DNA of 64,000 nt from Omphiscola glabra (lineage: Eukaryota > Mollusca > Gastropoda > Lymnaeidae): positions 29,040,793 to 29,104,792 of the forward strand of contig OZ024802.1 of NCBI GenBank assembly GCA_964017045.1, in the 5' to 3' direction. Shown one piece after another: positions 20,513 through 32,936 of the stretch; within the stretch, counting starts at the first letter, position 1; each line of letters opens with the position of its first letter. A model generated the notes under the pieces. That model saw nothing but the letters and a program-made list of their open reading frames with translations, made no database searches and was not told the origin of the DNA. Position numbers and translations under genes: made by a program.

Positions 20513-23500
20513 CTAAAGAAGAGATTTGGAAAAGTGTTATTTTCAAGTAAAGTAAAAATTGGGCAATGATTATGAATAAAGGATGATGGGAAGCATAAAC
20601 ATATAATTTGTTGAAGAAAAGATAAGGTAAACATGAGTTATTGTGCATGGCTTGGTTGTTTGAATGGAACAAAGTAAAATCTACTTTAAATAAGATTTTA
20701 TTTAAAATATTTTAGTCAAATTATTTTATGAAGAAATATTTTACAATTAAAAGAAAAAAGAAATCTTGCAAGACTCCATTTTGAGAAGTCTTGACATTTT
20801 ATCAAATAATTTGGGAGTTAATTTCAATAGATTTTGACATTGTATAATGGTTAATCTAAAATATTGATTCTATAACTTGCTGTAACAAAAAATGATCAGA
20901 AAATAAAATTTTGGTTCAACATATGTGATGGGGATGGACAAATACAAGTGTTCAGGTAAGTAAAGTTTGGACATGCAAACATGGCATTGAGGTTTTGGGG
21001 GCTTGTATGAGAGCTTTCTAACTAGAGTTGACTTCCTATTCCCTGCTTGTTGCACTTTGAGACAACACCTGTCAGGTCTGAGTGTTACAAAAAAAAGTGT
21101 TATCTTTTCATTTTCTATGTGTTCCATCCGATGGGGAGAAGTGAAAAGTGCTACAATGAGTAGCGACCATGAAGGCATCAAAGTTGAAGCCTTCAAAACA
21201 CTAATAGCATAATACTATAATCCTAACTCAGCAGTTCTCAGCCTCTTTAGAAATAAGGGCTTATAAGGGTGGATGGTTCTGATAAATCCCTCAAAAACTT
21301 TTGATAAAATTTAAATAATAATTATATATGTATCGGTAACAATTTTTAGTAGGACCCTGCCAATATATTTATATTCAATTAACTGCTGACAACTACTGAA
21401 TTTTTTTTATATGTAGCTTTAGTGTAATCAGGCTGCAGTAATAATAAGAAACTAGTCCGATCACTGTATATATATAAATTTTAAAATTGAAATTCAAAAA
21501 AGAGAAATGCACATTTTACTCATGTACCCCCTGAGGTTGTGTCATGACCCACAGGTTTAGAACAACTGCCCTAACCCTTAAACATAAAAATCAATCATGG
21601 AGTGGAGCTTCGCTAATATGTGTTAAGGGTAGCTGGTTGCTAGCATTTTTCTGATATCTGGAATACCAACTTACACATTATTTTCATAAAATAAATATCT
21701 ATATCCAGAGCCGGATTTCCACATTTCTGGACACTAGGCCAAATCAAATAACTCTGCGCACCTGTCCCTTAAAATAGTTTCAAATTTAATATATAATAAT
21801 TTATTTTAGAAACAATAATTCAATACACATTTATAATCTATGAACCAAATTATATTTTTAATGAAATATACACTACTTTGACATTTTATGTGGCCTTTTC
21901 AAAATAATACTGTAAAATGTGTACATTTTTATTTCTTCGGAATATATCATCATGCAGACCTGCCAACCTGCCAAGAAAAAAAATCTGTAGGGGTGGTGCA
22001 TGCGGGGGGCGAAGTGGGGCCACTGCCCCCAGGAGGCGCCAACCGGGGGGGGGGGGGGGGGGGGCGTTGGTTTAAGATCTGTAAACTAATGCACAAGCCT
22101 TTTTAACAAATAAAGAAATATAAAGTTACTTCCATTGTCTTTGAAGAGTCCAAAGAACATGAGAAAATATACAGATTTATACAGTACTAGACAGAAGATC
22201 CATTTTATTTACATATAAGTACACACACACGCTGCTAAGACAAAGAGTTCAGTTTTGCTGCCTATCCCTAGTGGCCTTTTGGCATTTGTCCAACAGCTCT
22301 TTGGACAACTGGAAATTACCATGGCAACTGATTTTATATACAAGCAACTTAAAAAGATAAACTTTCATGTTTGCCCTTGTCTATTTGTAATTTTTCTTCA
22401 CAATCTTCTAGCAATCTGCGAGTGAGGAAACATTTCTTTGACTCTGGCATTAAAATGATCTGAGTTGGTAGGAGAAATATTTCCTTCAAAAAGAGAGGTG
22501 GTCAATAACACTTAGCAAAGAAATTAGACTTGGATGTCGTAGATTCACCGCACTTTTAGCTGCAGTTGTATAACTTTATGTTTATGGTTTTTTTTGTGAT
22601 TAAAATATATTTATTAATATCACTGTACCCACCACTTTCAATAGATTTATCCATTTAATTTTAATTAAGAAAAACTTAAACAAACAAAAAGTAAAAAAAA
22701 AACTGAATTATTTTTTAGCCTGGTAAAAGGATGAATCGAGATCGGATCAATTCATAATTGAAGAATGATTTGGAGATCGCGGCTCGCTTTGATAAAAACA
22801 AGGCAGTGTCTACACGTCCGGACTGATCGACTATTAGAGGTCACGTGACAAGGCTGACGGACAAATATCTTGCGCACCTTTGCTACGGCGGTCATGTGAC
22901 TTGATCAAGTATATAATAGTAATAGCCGGGCGAATATCCCGAGAACTTATTCGTCCGGTAGCCAGGCATGTAGACACTACGTAAAATAAATAAATAAAGG
23001 AATGCACCATTGCCTGTCATAGTCGTATCCGATTTTGTATATATTTTTTTTTAAATTGTCTTTGGTCGCTTTCAGATTTTTATGACGGGTGAAAAATAAT
23101 AATGTTCGGAAAATCGGAATTTTAAGAGGTTTGTCGGAATGAGGGGTAAAAAATCTGTATAATTCCGACAAAATCGGAAGGGTTGGCAGGTCTAATATGC
23201 CCTCTGATTGTTTCACCCGAGGCCATGGCCTAGGTTGGTCTCATGGGTAATTTAGCCCTGTTAAAAATTAAATCATTATCATGGCCATACCATCCTAGCC
23301 TTCATTCTGTTAAGCCAATAGCTTCACTTATTTATTATAAGTAATATAAGTGTTTGATTACATAATTCTTATTAAATTCTATGACACAACTTAGAAATGA
23401 TACACACAAAACATCAGCCAGTCAGCATGTAAAATGACAATATTAATTGTATATAGAAAGTGACATGGTCTTAACCACAGATATGCATATTTCTAAGACA

Positions 23501-26500
23501 AATAATTACACAAAATTTACAGCAAGTACATATTTTCAAATCTGCAGTTTCATTTAGCTTCAAACCAATCTCTAATCATTATGCTATTATTATTTTATTT
23601 AATTCAGGTAAAATGTACACAAATTTGTGTAAAAGAAGAAATACTGGTTCAAAACAGCACTTTTCATTTCTCCTCATTTGGAACACATTACACAAAATGA
23701 GAAGATAACTCTTTAAAAAAAGAAAAACCCACCTGGTTCAGTTTTCTTAGGACCTTGTTTATTAGCTCTCATTTCAACCCTCACATACTGATTAGCAAAA
23801 GTTACACATTGAGAAAATAATTTGTTCTATAATAGTTCCCAGTATAGGCAGCACACACACAATCAACAAACACCCCCCCCCCCCCCCAAGTAAATAGGGA
23901 TGCGGGCCCACAAATGGGAGGAAGAAAAAAAATAATTTTTAATCTAAAAAAATCACTAAACTTTAAGGGTAAGGCTTATAATGAGAAGCGGCCTTTACCC
24001 AAGAACAATATGGTAATTAGATGAGAACCAGAATATAAGCACAATTTTACAAATGATTAAACCTATGAATGTATTATTAAATATTTAAATAATTATGATT
24101 TTAGTTCTTAATTGTGTTGCCTAATACAAATGAGCAGATATGGAAAAGTTTATAAAAAAACACCTGTGGTAGTTAATGGTTTAATAATGATTATGACAGA
24201 TTTCATAGATTGAGTGTATATAACAAGCAATTATTTCAGCGCATGGAAAATGGTAACTGACTATGTGTGCTGATGTTAAATAGTTGACCCAAACAATATA
24301 CATAAAATACTGATATCTGAAAACTTAAAAAAGGTGTCGTTGTTAAGATGCTCTTGCTGCCTTCGAAAAATTATTCAACTTAAAAAGGCCTAATACTTAT
24401 ACCTGCTCAAAGACAACTGAATAACCCACAGCCTTGGTTTGTTTAGCGAGGAACAAAAAAACCCCCTGAGAATTCGACCATGTACATGACATTATATAAT
24501 CATTAACATAACAATTACATTTAATATCTAGTACTGTGCAAACATAAATCTTACCACGGATATAATTTTTAAAACTAAATAAAAAGATATTTATAGGCTG
24601 GATTTGCTGTTCTCATTTCCTTTATCTACACTCTTCTTTTTTTCATCATCAAGTTCCTCTTCATCATCAGAACTTTCGCCGTCGTCGTCATCATCATCAT
24701 CAGAACTAGAATCTTCAGAACTGGAAGCATCCTGCAACCTCGTCGCCCGTTTATTTATCACGGTTACTTTGAGATTTTTAGCCATAACTTTAAGAGCTTC
24801 AGAGCTAATCCGAGGAGAGTCATCTTCACAATCTGCTATGCTACTCCCTTTCAAACCAGGGCTTCTGTTCCAGCTCTGCTTAAGGACAGAAGTAGACTCT
24901 GCATCAGGTCTACGCTTGTTGTGGATAGAGTCTACCAAGATAGAGGCTACAGGTTTTTCATGGCCAGTTTTTAACAAACTAGGCTCAGGTTGTGAAGTGG
25001 TACATTTGTCGTGTTTGGAGTCAGTGGGAGATAAGGTGGAGTCTCTTGAAACAGTAGATGTAGTTACAATACACCGTCTCACAGCCAAGGTTTCAAAGCC
25101 CGAAGTGCTGCTTGGTGGGCAAGAATGCACAGAGCTGGGAGAACCTGAGTCAATTTTGCTTGATGAGACTGGAGACCGGGGGCTGGCATCTTTAAGTTTT
25201 TTTTGTTCAGAAAACCTCCTCTCCCTGATTTTCCCTGCAGAATCATCAGAAATAGTCTTTGGCTGGCTACTGGCTCGTTCTCCCTTTGACGATGGATTAA
25301 CTGCAACTGAAAGTGTACCAACCGATGGGGAGAGTCTCATACTAGTTACTTCAGAGCTCTCAAGCTTTGAGTTAGGACGGAAAATTACTCTCTCAGTGTT
25401 TCTTCCTTTAGACTTTGAATCAGCTTCAGATATAGACAATCTGATACTATCTCTAAAACTATTATTGGAAACCTCAGCAGCCTGTTTAACCAAGGGTGAG
25501 TTTTTTAATTTGCTGGAGCTGTAAATGGATGCAATTTCAGAATTTTTCTTTACAGCTGATGTTACGTTTTGTGCCGGCAATGGACTATCACTGCCATGAG
25601 GAGTTAGAACAATTGATTCTGTTGTCTTTTTGCTTTTTTCTAATGGTAAGTTGACACTTTTATATTGGTTGTGATTATTGCAAAGGGTACGTTTTGAGTT
25701 AACATCACTAGCTCTCTGCCTTGGCACATATTCCTCGCTCTCCAATTCGAAAAAAACCTGTTCAATCCTGATCTTTGCAAGTGATACAACCTGTGGTCTT
25801 AACTTTCGTAAAGATGACTCTACCATCTTAGAAAAATGTGATATGTCATCAAGGCGCTCCTGGCTTTTTTTCAACACTTCCTCTAGGGCTTTCTTTATGT
25901 CATCTATATGTCCCATCTCGGATAGTTTGATCATTTTGGAAGGTGGCTCCTCCAAACCCACTTGAACACCATCTATGTTAGATGCTTGACCGTCTTTGTC
26001 ATCTGATTCTCTGGAGGATAAATAAGAACAAACCCTGACACAAATTTCAAGTAAAACATATATAGTGATGCAGAGATATAAATTAACAGATTTTTGTTAC
26101 ATTAATCTTAACAATCATATCAATATCTCTTCTGTTCTGCTTCAAAATACACACACTACATGAAATCAGATAACCTACTTATGTTTTAAATATGTGCTTT
26201 GGCTTGTATATACTATAATTATTTTATTGCGATTAAAAAAATAGGAAAGAAATTGCAAAGACAGGGAAAAAAAAGTCTTTCAGTCTGTCTATTGAAAAAA
26301 TGTTACTACATACCTGAGATTGCAAACTGGAAATTTCTTCAAACCGGAAACTTCAAACCCCCCAAAATCAGGAAAAATTTCACTAGGCGTTTCAAAGTTG
26401 ATATTTTGGGAAAAATAAAAAGAATTTCTTCATGAAACATTTTTTTAAACTCAGTGAATAATCTAAAGTCAGGGATGAAAATGACTTTATTTCAAATGTT

Positions 26501-29500
26501 GTGAATAAAAAGCAATCTAAATGAGTAACTATATTGTTAATTTAAGCTAGCAATAGACAGACTGAAACAAAATAATTCTTGTGATTTCTTTTAATCCCCC
26601 CAAAAAAACTCTAGGAAAGATAACTGAAAACCAATTCATACATCAATTAATTAATTAATGGATATTAAGAAATACAAAATACAAAGGTTATTATTGTATT
26701 TTTTTTAAAAATTGTGATATCTAATTATCAAACGAAAAGATTGTTACAATAACAGTGCAATGGTTTGATATGAATATTATTGTCTGGGGGGGAGGTGTCT
26801 TAACCCTTTCTTTCACGAACTCCCTTTTTTGCCATTTAGATGAAGGCCAGGGTCTACTTTGGTGAATAAAATATTAAAAGCATGATAGAAATATTACAAT
26901 GGAAATGCGGCTCCCACAACCCAGGACACCTTTTTGCTGAGAGGTCCATGGAGTTATAAGCATTTAATTTTCCATTGATCTGCTGAATTGATCCATAATA
27001 TTAGAGATCTAAAAGTATATTCACACTGCAGATTTGTTATTGAGATATTTAACTGGGTAAATTCCACATCAATTAAAAGATTTTATATGACCATATGCTA
27101 TTCAATGGAAAAAACACGACCATCAAGTGTTATGGTCAACAAAATATTTTAGTATATTATCAGCTGAAAATATACAGGCACAATATCGTCATATTTTTAT
27201 CAGTGTGCATGCATATTCAGCAGATGGGGTTTGATTAGTAGTATAAGTTAATAGACCTATCGTTGGGCATATTTTGTAGTTTGAAGAAATTTTAAGTTTA
27301 ATTAAATGGAATTGTGAAAACAAAATAAGATTAGAGGAACAAGAGGAATTTTTAAAAAACTTTAAATTTTTGACAAGAAATGTAAGGGGAAGACATGGGT
27401 GGTGGATCACTTAAATGCGGGAAACATCCTCACTTGACCCTATTAACTAAGTTAGTGCTTCAATATATCCATCTCCTCCAACCCACTTACATCAATGTTT
27501 AATGACCATGGTTGCATGTTTATTTATTCACTGATTTTATAGTTCAAATTTAAATTAAAAAAGCTGAATTTATTCATTCAAAGGCCCCATGTGGTTCCAG
27601 AGCTGCAGATAGTTTACGGGTGCACTAATTGTTAAAGGCGCACTAACACATAAATATAAATAACATTTCTGCAGCCGAAGCCACAGTGGGGCCTACTCAG
27701 TGAGCACCTACGCCTACATCAAATATGTGTCAGTTATAAGTTTCTGGAGTTGGTAACCTTAAACAAATATCAGGGTATTTTTAGCAAGGAATGATCACAA
27801 TTCAGCAGAATGATAACATAGCTTTATGAAATTCTATATATTTGATTTAAAATGTATGACAATGCTTAGTAAAAGGTTTTAATTAAAATTCAATTCCACA
27901 TAGACATAACACATAATATGTAATGAGAATGACTGGAATCTTAATCAACTTATAAGATGATTCACTTAAATGTCACAAACATTAATGTAATAATTTCTAA
28001 TGCTTTCAGATGCTTGGGAGTAGACTTGGTACCAATTTATAAAATAAAAATGCCTGGAAAATGTAATAAATTATAAATTGAATTTAACAGTTGCAATAAA
28101 AATTTACATTAAAAAAAGAACACCCACCTTCCCCAAGAAAAGGGCTTAATTTCCAGTGTATATGTCAAAATTATATTAAATTTTAATTAAGTGCCTACTA
28201 GTACTTATTTCAAATTAAAAACACACTTTCATTTACAAAACTTTACTATTTAACCCCTATTCCACAGCTAGTTGGTTAAAGCACATTTTGCGTAAATGAA
28301 AAAAAGAAGAGCAAGAACCAAAAAATCATGCTCTAAATTATCAACATAAGCTCGGCACAGTCCATTTCTTTAGACATTAGAAATAAGAGAACATAGACAT
28401 AGTTCATAAAACTTTCTATACTAAAGAGCAGCACAAGCTTTAACTTAAAAAACAAAATTAATGTTACATGCATACACATAAACATGGCAACAAAAAAGGT
28501 ATAAAAAAAAAGAAGATAAGCTCTGATTAGGCCAATTCAATTTTACAGACACTTGATATACTCAACATGATAAATTAAAATTGCCAGATAAACTGGCACC
28601 AAAGCTGTGTTAAAAAGGTTGATGGTTTTTAATAGTTTTCTTGAAGCATATATAGTAAGCCAGTATTTCCTTATTTCTGCAACTCTGGGTTTCTTTAGAC
28701 ACCTTGCCTTAGCCCCTAGTCTTAGTGGAAACAATTATTGCAAGAAAAGGTCAACAGGCCATGATCATGAAAGGACATTGGCATTCGAAGGACATTAATA
28801 TTAACAACAAATTTACTATTTATAATTTTCAAATTCAAGCTCAAAATCATGCTATGTATAAATGACAACAAAACAAGCAACACACCTGTTGGCTTGCAAG
28901 GAAGCAGGCACACTGGACTTCCGAGCTGTAACTTTGACAACACTAGCAACACTTCCGACAGCTGGATTGTATGGATCATATTCCTCTTCATTGTCACATT
29001 TTCTGCTCACACTTGCAACAACAGATATTGGAATCTTCCGTTTCCTTGATCCCGCATCAAGTTTTTCTGGACTAGGACTCCTGCTTTTACTTTTAGTACT
29101 TGAACTTGAATGACTAACTAGACGAGTTACCAATTCTTTTTCCTTTGCATAACTTGCAGTCATATTTCTTCCACTTGTCAATGCTTTTGATCTTTCTACT
29201 TCTGCTTCTGTTGTTTCCAACTCTTCAGCCAGTTCATCCGCTTGTGTTCCAGTCACCAAAAGTTGCCTGACATCCTCTACATCTTCTTGGTTATTTTTCT
29301 GATGGTCCATTTCTACATCTACATTTGGGGCGATTGTAGTTGTGGCACTAACGTCATATCCATGACTATGGTCTTTAGTTACAGAACTATCTTCTTTTAA
29401 AACACTACTTTGGGTGACACTTTCTACCAAAGAACCTGAAAGTGTTTCTGACTTCTGATTTTGTTCATTTTTATCAATAGATTTTCTTTTAGATGTTGGG

Positions 29501-29835
29501 TCACTACTTCGCTTTTTAGGTTTCTTTTTCTCTTTACTTCCGTCTTTCTTGTCCTTTTTCCTATCTTTTCCCCCTTTGATTTTTCCTTTCTCACCAGATT
29601 CAACAGTAATTGTTTGTAACTTTCCTAGCAGACCATGCAACCATTCAGTAAAAGCATCAGTATTTGTGCCTAAAAAAAGAGCCAAATCGCCGCTCATTTG
29701 GGCACGGCTTTTCTTGTTGGCAACCATGACCATTATATAGTCGGGTAATTCGTCGTCAACGTAAGCACCTAATTCCATCAATTTGGCTTTAATTGCAGAA
29801 CGAATCTTTTGACTTATTTCTGTACTAACTTCCAT
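18427..29835 (-). CDS. ZC3H14: ZC3H14 (Nab2-like) nuclear poly(A) RNA-binding protein
   Basis: ZC3H14 and its yeast and fly homologues Nab2/dNab2 bind poly(A) RNA in the nucleus and restrain poly(A) tail length. The main model joins 29835-28886 to 20512-18427 (AG+G = Arg), giving 1011 residues against about 736 in human. Residues 1-77 form the N-terminal PWI-like helical domain (MEVSTEISQKIRSAIKAKLM, then ELGAYVDDELPDYIMVMVAN). A Lys-rich nuclear-localisation-like stretch follows at about 83-119. The middle is disordered and acidic, with FIVTLDGV as in vertebrates. Five Nab2-type CCCH fingers lie near residues 827-964. The splice point between QANR and ALLMKAMSDAEKS lies where the human protein reads QANK-NLILKAISEAQES, which confirms the join. 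An alternative terminal exon lies in the intron (26010-24591). The start ATG is the one giving MEVSTEIS; the nine codons upstream are 5' UTR. Confidence 0.95.
21229..21568. mobile_element. hAT-like MITE, 340 bp
   Basis: Left end CAGCAGTTCTCAGCC and right end GGTTTAGAACAACTG are imperfect inverted repeats with the hAT pattern CAG-GTTCT. Flanks TCCTAACT and CCCTAACC match at 6 of 8 positions, as for an old 8-bp duplication. Related to, but much more diverged than, the SPIN-like copies. Confidence 0.6.
21956..23193. mobile_element. 1.24 kb inverted-repeat element, AGACCTGCCAACC termini
   Basis: Left AGACCTGCCAACC and right GGTTGGCAGGTCT form a perfect 13-bp inverted repeat. Both ends also contain AAAATCTGTA-like sequence, and the right end has CCGACAAAATCGGAA. 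The first bases match the CAGACCTGTTTAC family elsewhere in the window. I see no clear target duplication and no transposase frame. Contains a nested MITE at 22804-22979. Confidence 0.6.
22804..22979. mobile_element. MITE with AGTGTCTACA inverted ends, nested
   Basis: Left end CAGTGTCTACACGTCCGGAC and right end GCCAGGCATGTAGACACTA pair as imperfect inverted repeats. It is more GC-rich than its surroundings and carries CACGTGAC and CATGTGAC boxes. Family not recognised. Confidence 0.5.
24591..26010 (-). CDS. ZC3H14: ZC3H14 alternative terminal exon with BESS-like motif and acidic tail
   Basis: Begins after a strong pyrimidine-rich acceptor (TTATTTATCCTCCAG) with A|GAATCAGATGAC. Joined to the first ZC3H14 coding exon (phase 2) the frame stays open for 1420 bp to TAA, giving a 789-residue protein with the PWI-like domain but no zinc fingers. 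Near the exon start, at 25838-25728, HFSKMVESSLRKLRPQVV then SLAKIRIEQVFFELESEEY resembles the C-terminal BESS-type motif of MADF/BESS proteins (hydrophobic heptads, then LAK-RI-Q--FE-E). A Ser-rich middle and a tail of Asp, Glu and Ser (SSDDDDDDDGESSDDEEEL) follow. I found no phase-2 donor in it that could rejoin the finger exon, so it is best read as terminal. It could instead belong to a nested gene with an unseen 5' exon. Confidence 0.7.
26011..28885 (-). other. ZC3H14: ZC3H14 intron after the first coding exon
   Basis: AT-rich sequence with short homopolymers and no tandem array. I see no exon or intact mobile element. Confidence 0.5.
28886..29835 (-). CDS. ZC3H14: ZC3H14 first coding exon (PWI-like domain)
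   Basis: Start codon at 29835-29833. Encodes 316 residues plus two bases. The first about 77 residues match the ZC3H14/Nab2 N-terminal fold almost residue for residue in the core (ELGAYVDDELPDYIMVMVAN). A Lys block, a Ser/Thr-rich linker and a second basic box SRKRKIPISVVASVSRK follow, the last equivalent to human KRKLPVVSSVVKV. Donor AACAG|GTGTGT is non-optimal but matches the homologous junction. Confidence 0.95.
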
Positions 29836-30019
29836 TTTAAAAAGAAGAATACAGGCACGCAAAGCGTGCAGGCGTTATTTAAGAAATAGCTGAGAACGTT
29901 CGACGTCTTCCTAACGCAAACAACGGAAGTTGAATTGTTTATCTCCCATAGTATGAAACTAGGTGGCGCTGTAAATCTGACCTTCATAATAGCCAAACCA
30001 TTTTGGGATAAACCTTTCA

Positions 30020-30245
30020 ATAATTAAACAACCCCTAAAAACAAAGTTTTTCGTATAAATCCTTTATATGCATTTTTAAAATTATTTTATATTAATATTC
30101 TAATATCCCACCCACTTATATGCCACAGATTTATTTCCCCAACTATTTCAGAAAAACAAAAATAAATGTTACGCACCAAACGTATTTTTAAGAATCTAAT
30201 ATAGCGCAGTTATCGGGAATTTCATTTCCTGAAATTGTGGCATAT
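30020..30245 (+). repeat. dispersed repeat 'B', copy 2
   Basis: Shares CCCCTAAAAACAAAGTTTTT, ATATCCCACCCACTTATATG, TTTTTAAGAATCTAATATAG and CGCAGTTATCGGGAATTTC, in the same order as copies 1, 3 and 4. It sits about 200 bp upstream of the ZC3H14 start codon, so it may flank or enter the promoter. Confidence 0.65.
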
Positions 30246-31349
30246 ATGTGGCACGTGCTCGATACTTAGGTCGACGGGAAGTGGGTCAATTAGACATTCG
30301 AAGAGTTTGCCACACACCCAGCCAGAAAGAAACACACGAACAAAAGGGAAGTTAATTTAAAGTATTTAAAAATAAAACAAATCAAAGGCAAAATTTTAGT
30401 AATAAATCTATTTAGTTCTTCAAATTATTTTTATGTAAATTTTCTTCAAACTACATAATTCATAAAACAAAGAGATTTGATTTGTTTAACATTACGGTAT
30501 TTATACACCCAAAGAAAAAACGGAAATGACTCCGAGACATGATGACGCTAAACTATGCGGGAACGTGAGCTCTAGTTATTTAAATACTGATGAACGTGCA
30601 AAGCAGTGTTTCCGTGTTTCCCGAAGTGGCCTTCACGTTTCCCGAAGTGGTCTTCGCGAACCGGTAATATTTCAGATCCATACAACATTGATATTTATGG
30701 CACAATATGATAAATTATTATGAAAGGGGCCTTATAGTCCTCATTGACGGGGGCCCTTTATTTTTGCCGGGGCTGATTTGTCAGAGCCGACTTGTCTGGG
30801 CTGATTTTTCGCTGGCCGTTTTGACACGACACGACCTATAGGTAGCGAAGGGGTGAATACCCCGGGCGGCACTCTGGGGTGTATACTAGGAGCAGGGCCA
30901 TTACTGTCATTAGGCAAGACTAGGCGGCTGCCTATGGTGTTACATTTTAAGGAGTGGCAAAATGGTGGAACATTTGAAATCAGACAAACAGCGAAAACAA
31001 AATGCAATGTTGTGGAAAAAATAAAGAATTGTTTAATGTTGCATACAAGTTCTATTTATATCTAATGCATGGATTCTTCTAGCCAGGATGAAAAGAGAAG
31101 TGATGGTAGTAAAAGGGAGAGGCGGAATTTTTCAATTCTCGTCTTAGGTGGAAAAAAAACACGGTTCAACACATAAAAACGACCCTGTGTAATAAAGGCC
31201 CTGGGCATGTAGCAATCAAAATATAATTCGGTGAAATTAGTTATTTCTAATTATTGTCATTGAAAGGCTTTAAATAATCCCATTGATGTAGCGTGAAGTT
31301 ACGCGCTGTAAACTTGGTGGAAGAGGTAAAAAGGAGATTTAAAAAAAAA

Positions 31350-31351
31350 AC

Positions 31352-31385
<34 letters not shown>
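31350..31385. repeat. poly-A run of about 36 bases
   Basis: Uninterrupted A run. It may be the tail of a retroposed sequence, but nothing upstream identifies one. Confidence 0.8.
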
Positions 31386-31388
<3 letters not shown>

Positions 31389-31565
31389 AATGCTTCAATG
31401 GTTTCATTAAAAAAAAACAAATCAAAGTGTACAGTATATTCTAATAGCATTTTATTCTAAAACAAAACAATTAACATTATCATTGGGCATCGAAATGGAT
31501 TTCTTTAGCAGCGTGTCAAAAGAATCTTTGATAACGTTATAACTTATATAAAAAAAACTTTACGC

Positions 31566-31640
31566 ACGTACACACACTCACACACAGACACACACACAGA
31601 CCCCCCCCCCACACACACACACATGCACACAAACACACAC
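31566..31640. repeat. CA microsatellite with C run
   Basis: Imperfect (CA)n broken by CAGACA and a run of ten C. Confidence 0.85.
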
Positions 31641-32399
31641 AGCTGAAGCACATACACATTATCATTTTTCATGATTAAGTTAAAATAAATTTCACGTCAT
31701 TCTAAATTAAAGTTTTTTAAAAAGTCAATAAATTTGCCTGTATTTATATTAATAATATTATGTGCCTGTGGTTATATTAAAAACCTTAAATTATTTAATC
31801 CAAACAGAAATGGCAATCAGCCTTACTTATAAAAACAAAAAACACGAAGAAAAAAAAAGAAAAGAAAAAAAAAGAAGTTAAACTTTTTAGGTAACTCTGG
31901 CTGACAAATTCAAGAACTTGTAAGCTGATAGTCTCGCTTTGACCATAAAATCTAAGTTTAAACAAATTGTACGATATGATTGCGAATTTATACAAACTGA
32001 CGGTGTACATTGCACACTATGACAGCCTACACTTTTAAACGTACGTATTTAACATTCAAAAGGTCACCTTATGTGTTAATACATGGAAGGCCACGTAAAG
32101 GGGTAAAAATGTAGGTCCACCAAGAAAATGACACATCTAACTCTGGCTTTTAAGCTATGTAACCGTAAAAACCAAAATGCATGCCTTCTTACAAAGGTAA
32201 CATGCAGTTTGAAATTGAAAAAAAAATGACAATCACGTTCATCCATGGCATTTAACAATGATATGACTGGAATCTGCTTTAAGCCATAAGTTCTATGAAA
32301 TTCCGCCCCCCCCCCCTTCCAATGTTCCCATCTATATTTAGGCATACAAGTGTTATAAAAACATAATTTTAGAATTTAAAATCCAATATGACCAATCAG

Positions 32400-32640
32400 G
32401 TTCATATGTTATCTTCCTTATTTTTGCAAATCTTGCAAGTAACAACCCTAGTCATATGATCTTTGCGGATATAGTGTTCACATTCTTTGTAGACATATTA
32501 TAGTGCTTAAACATCTTTACTTCTGCTGCATAAACGACAGCGTCCCGCAATCTTCAATGTCCTACGTGGAGATTTCTTCCAAAGCAGAGGATGAAGAGGC
32601 AAAAAATCCAAAATGTAGCTATCGCGGATTTGATGTTCAA
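32400..32640 (-). pseudogene. possible transposase C-terminal remnant with Cys motifs
   Basis: The minus strand reads DFLPLHPLLWKKSPRRTLKI then GRCRLCSRSKDV, and after a stop ECEHYIRKDHMTRVVTCKIC. The paired CxxC motifs after a basic stretch recall the Cys-rich end of piggyBac-type transposases. The match is weak and stops interrupt it. Confidence 0.25.
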
Positions 32641-32720
32641 GGGTAATTTAACAATTTTGAATTGCTGTGTTGCTAATGTTGTAATAATCCGATTACGTGC
32701 GATGCGCAGATAATATTTTT

Positions 32721-32936
32721 AAAAAATTATTAAAAAGTAAAACATTTTAAAGTCTCGTCTACATTCAATTCGAATCCTTTGGCTTCCTACGTGTGCTCAT
32801 CTACACTTCTGCACAATCTTTCTTTGCAAAAAAATTATTAAAAAGTAAAACATATTAAAGTCTCGTCTACATTGAATTCGAATCATTTGGCTTCCTACGT
32901 GTGCTCATCTACACTTCTGCACAATCTTTCTTTGCA
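32721..32936. repeat. 108-bp tandem duplication
   Basis: Two copies about 95 percent alike, sharing GTCTCGTCTACATT, TTTGGCTTCCTACGTGTGCT and CATCTACACTTCTGCACAAT. Confidence 0.9.

Larger units (their letters stand above)
20513..24590 (-). other. ZC3H14: ZC3H14 intron (proximal part) with transposons
   Basis: Lies between the alternative terminal exon and the zinc-finger exon. Holds a hAT-like MITE (21229-21568), an inverted-repeat element (21956-23193) with another MITE inside it, poly-G and poly-C runs, and AT-rich unique sequence. I found no further exon. Minus-strand AATAAA sites near 23762 and 23598 could serve the alternative terminal exon. Confidence 0.5.

Noticed and set aside
24604..25524. 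306-codon plus-strand frame opposite the alternative ZC3H14 exon
   Set aside because: The Ser/Phe-rich composition mirrors the acidic tail; the minus strand has the phase-matched acceptor.
26800..27000. A further piggyBac-like element starting TTAACCCTTT
   Set aside because: No matching right end with TTAA could be found.
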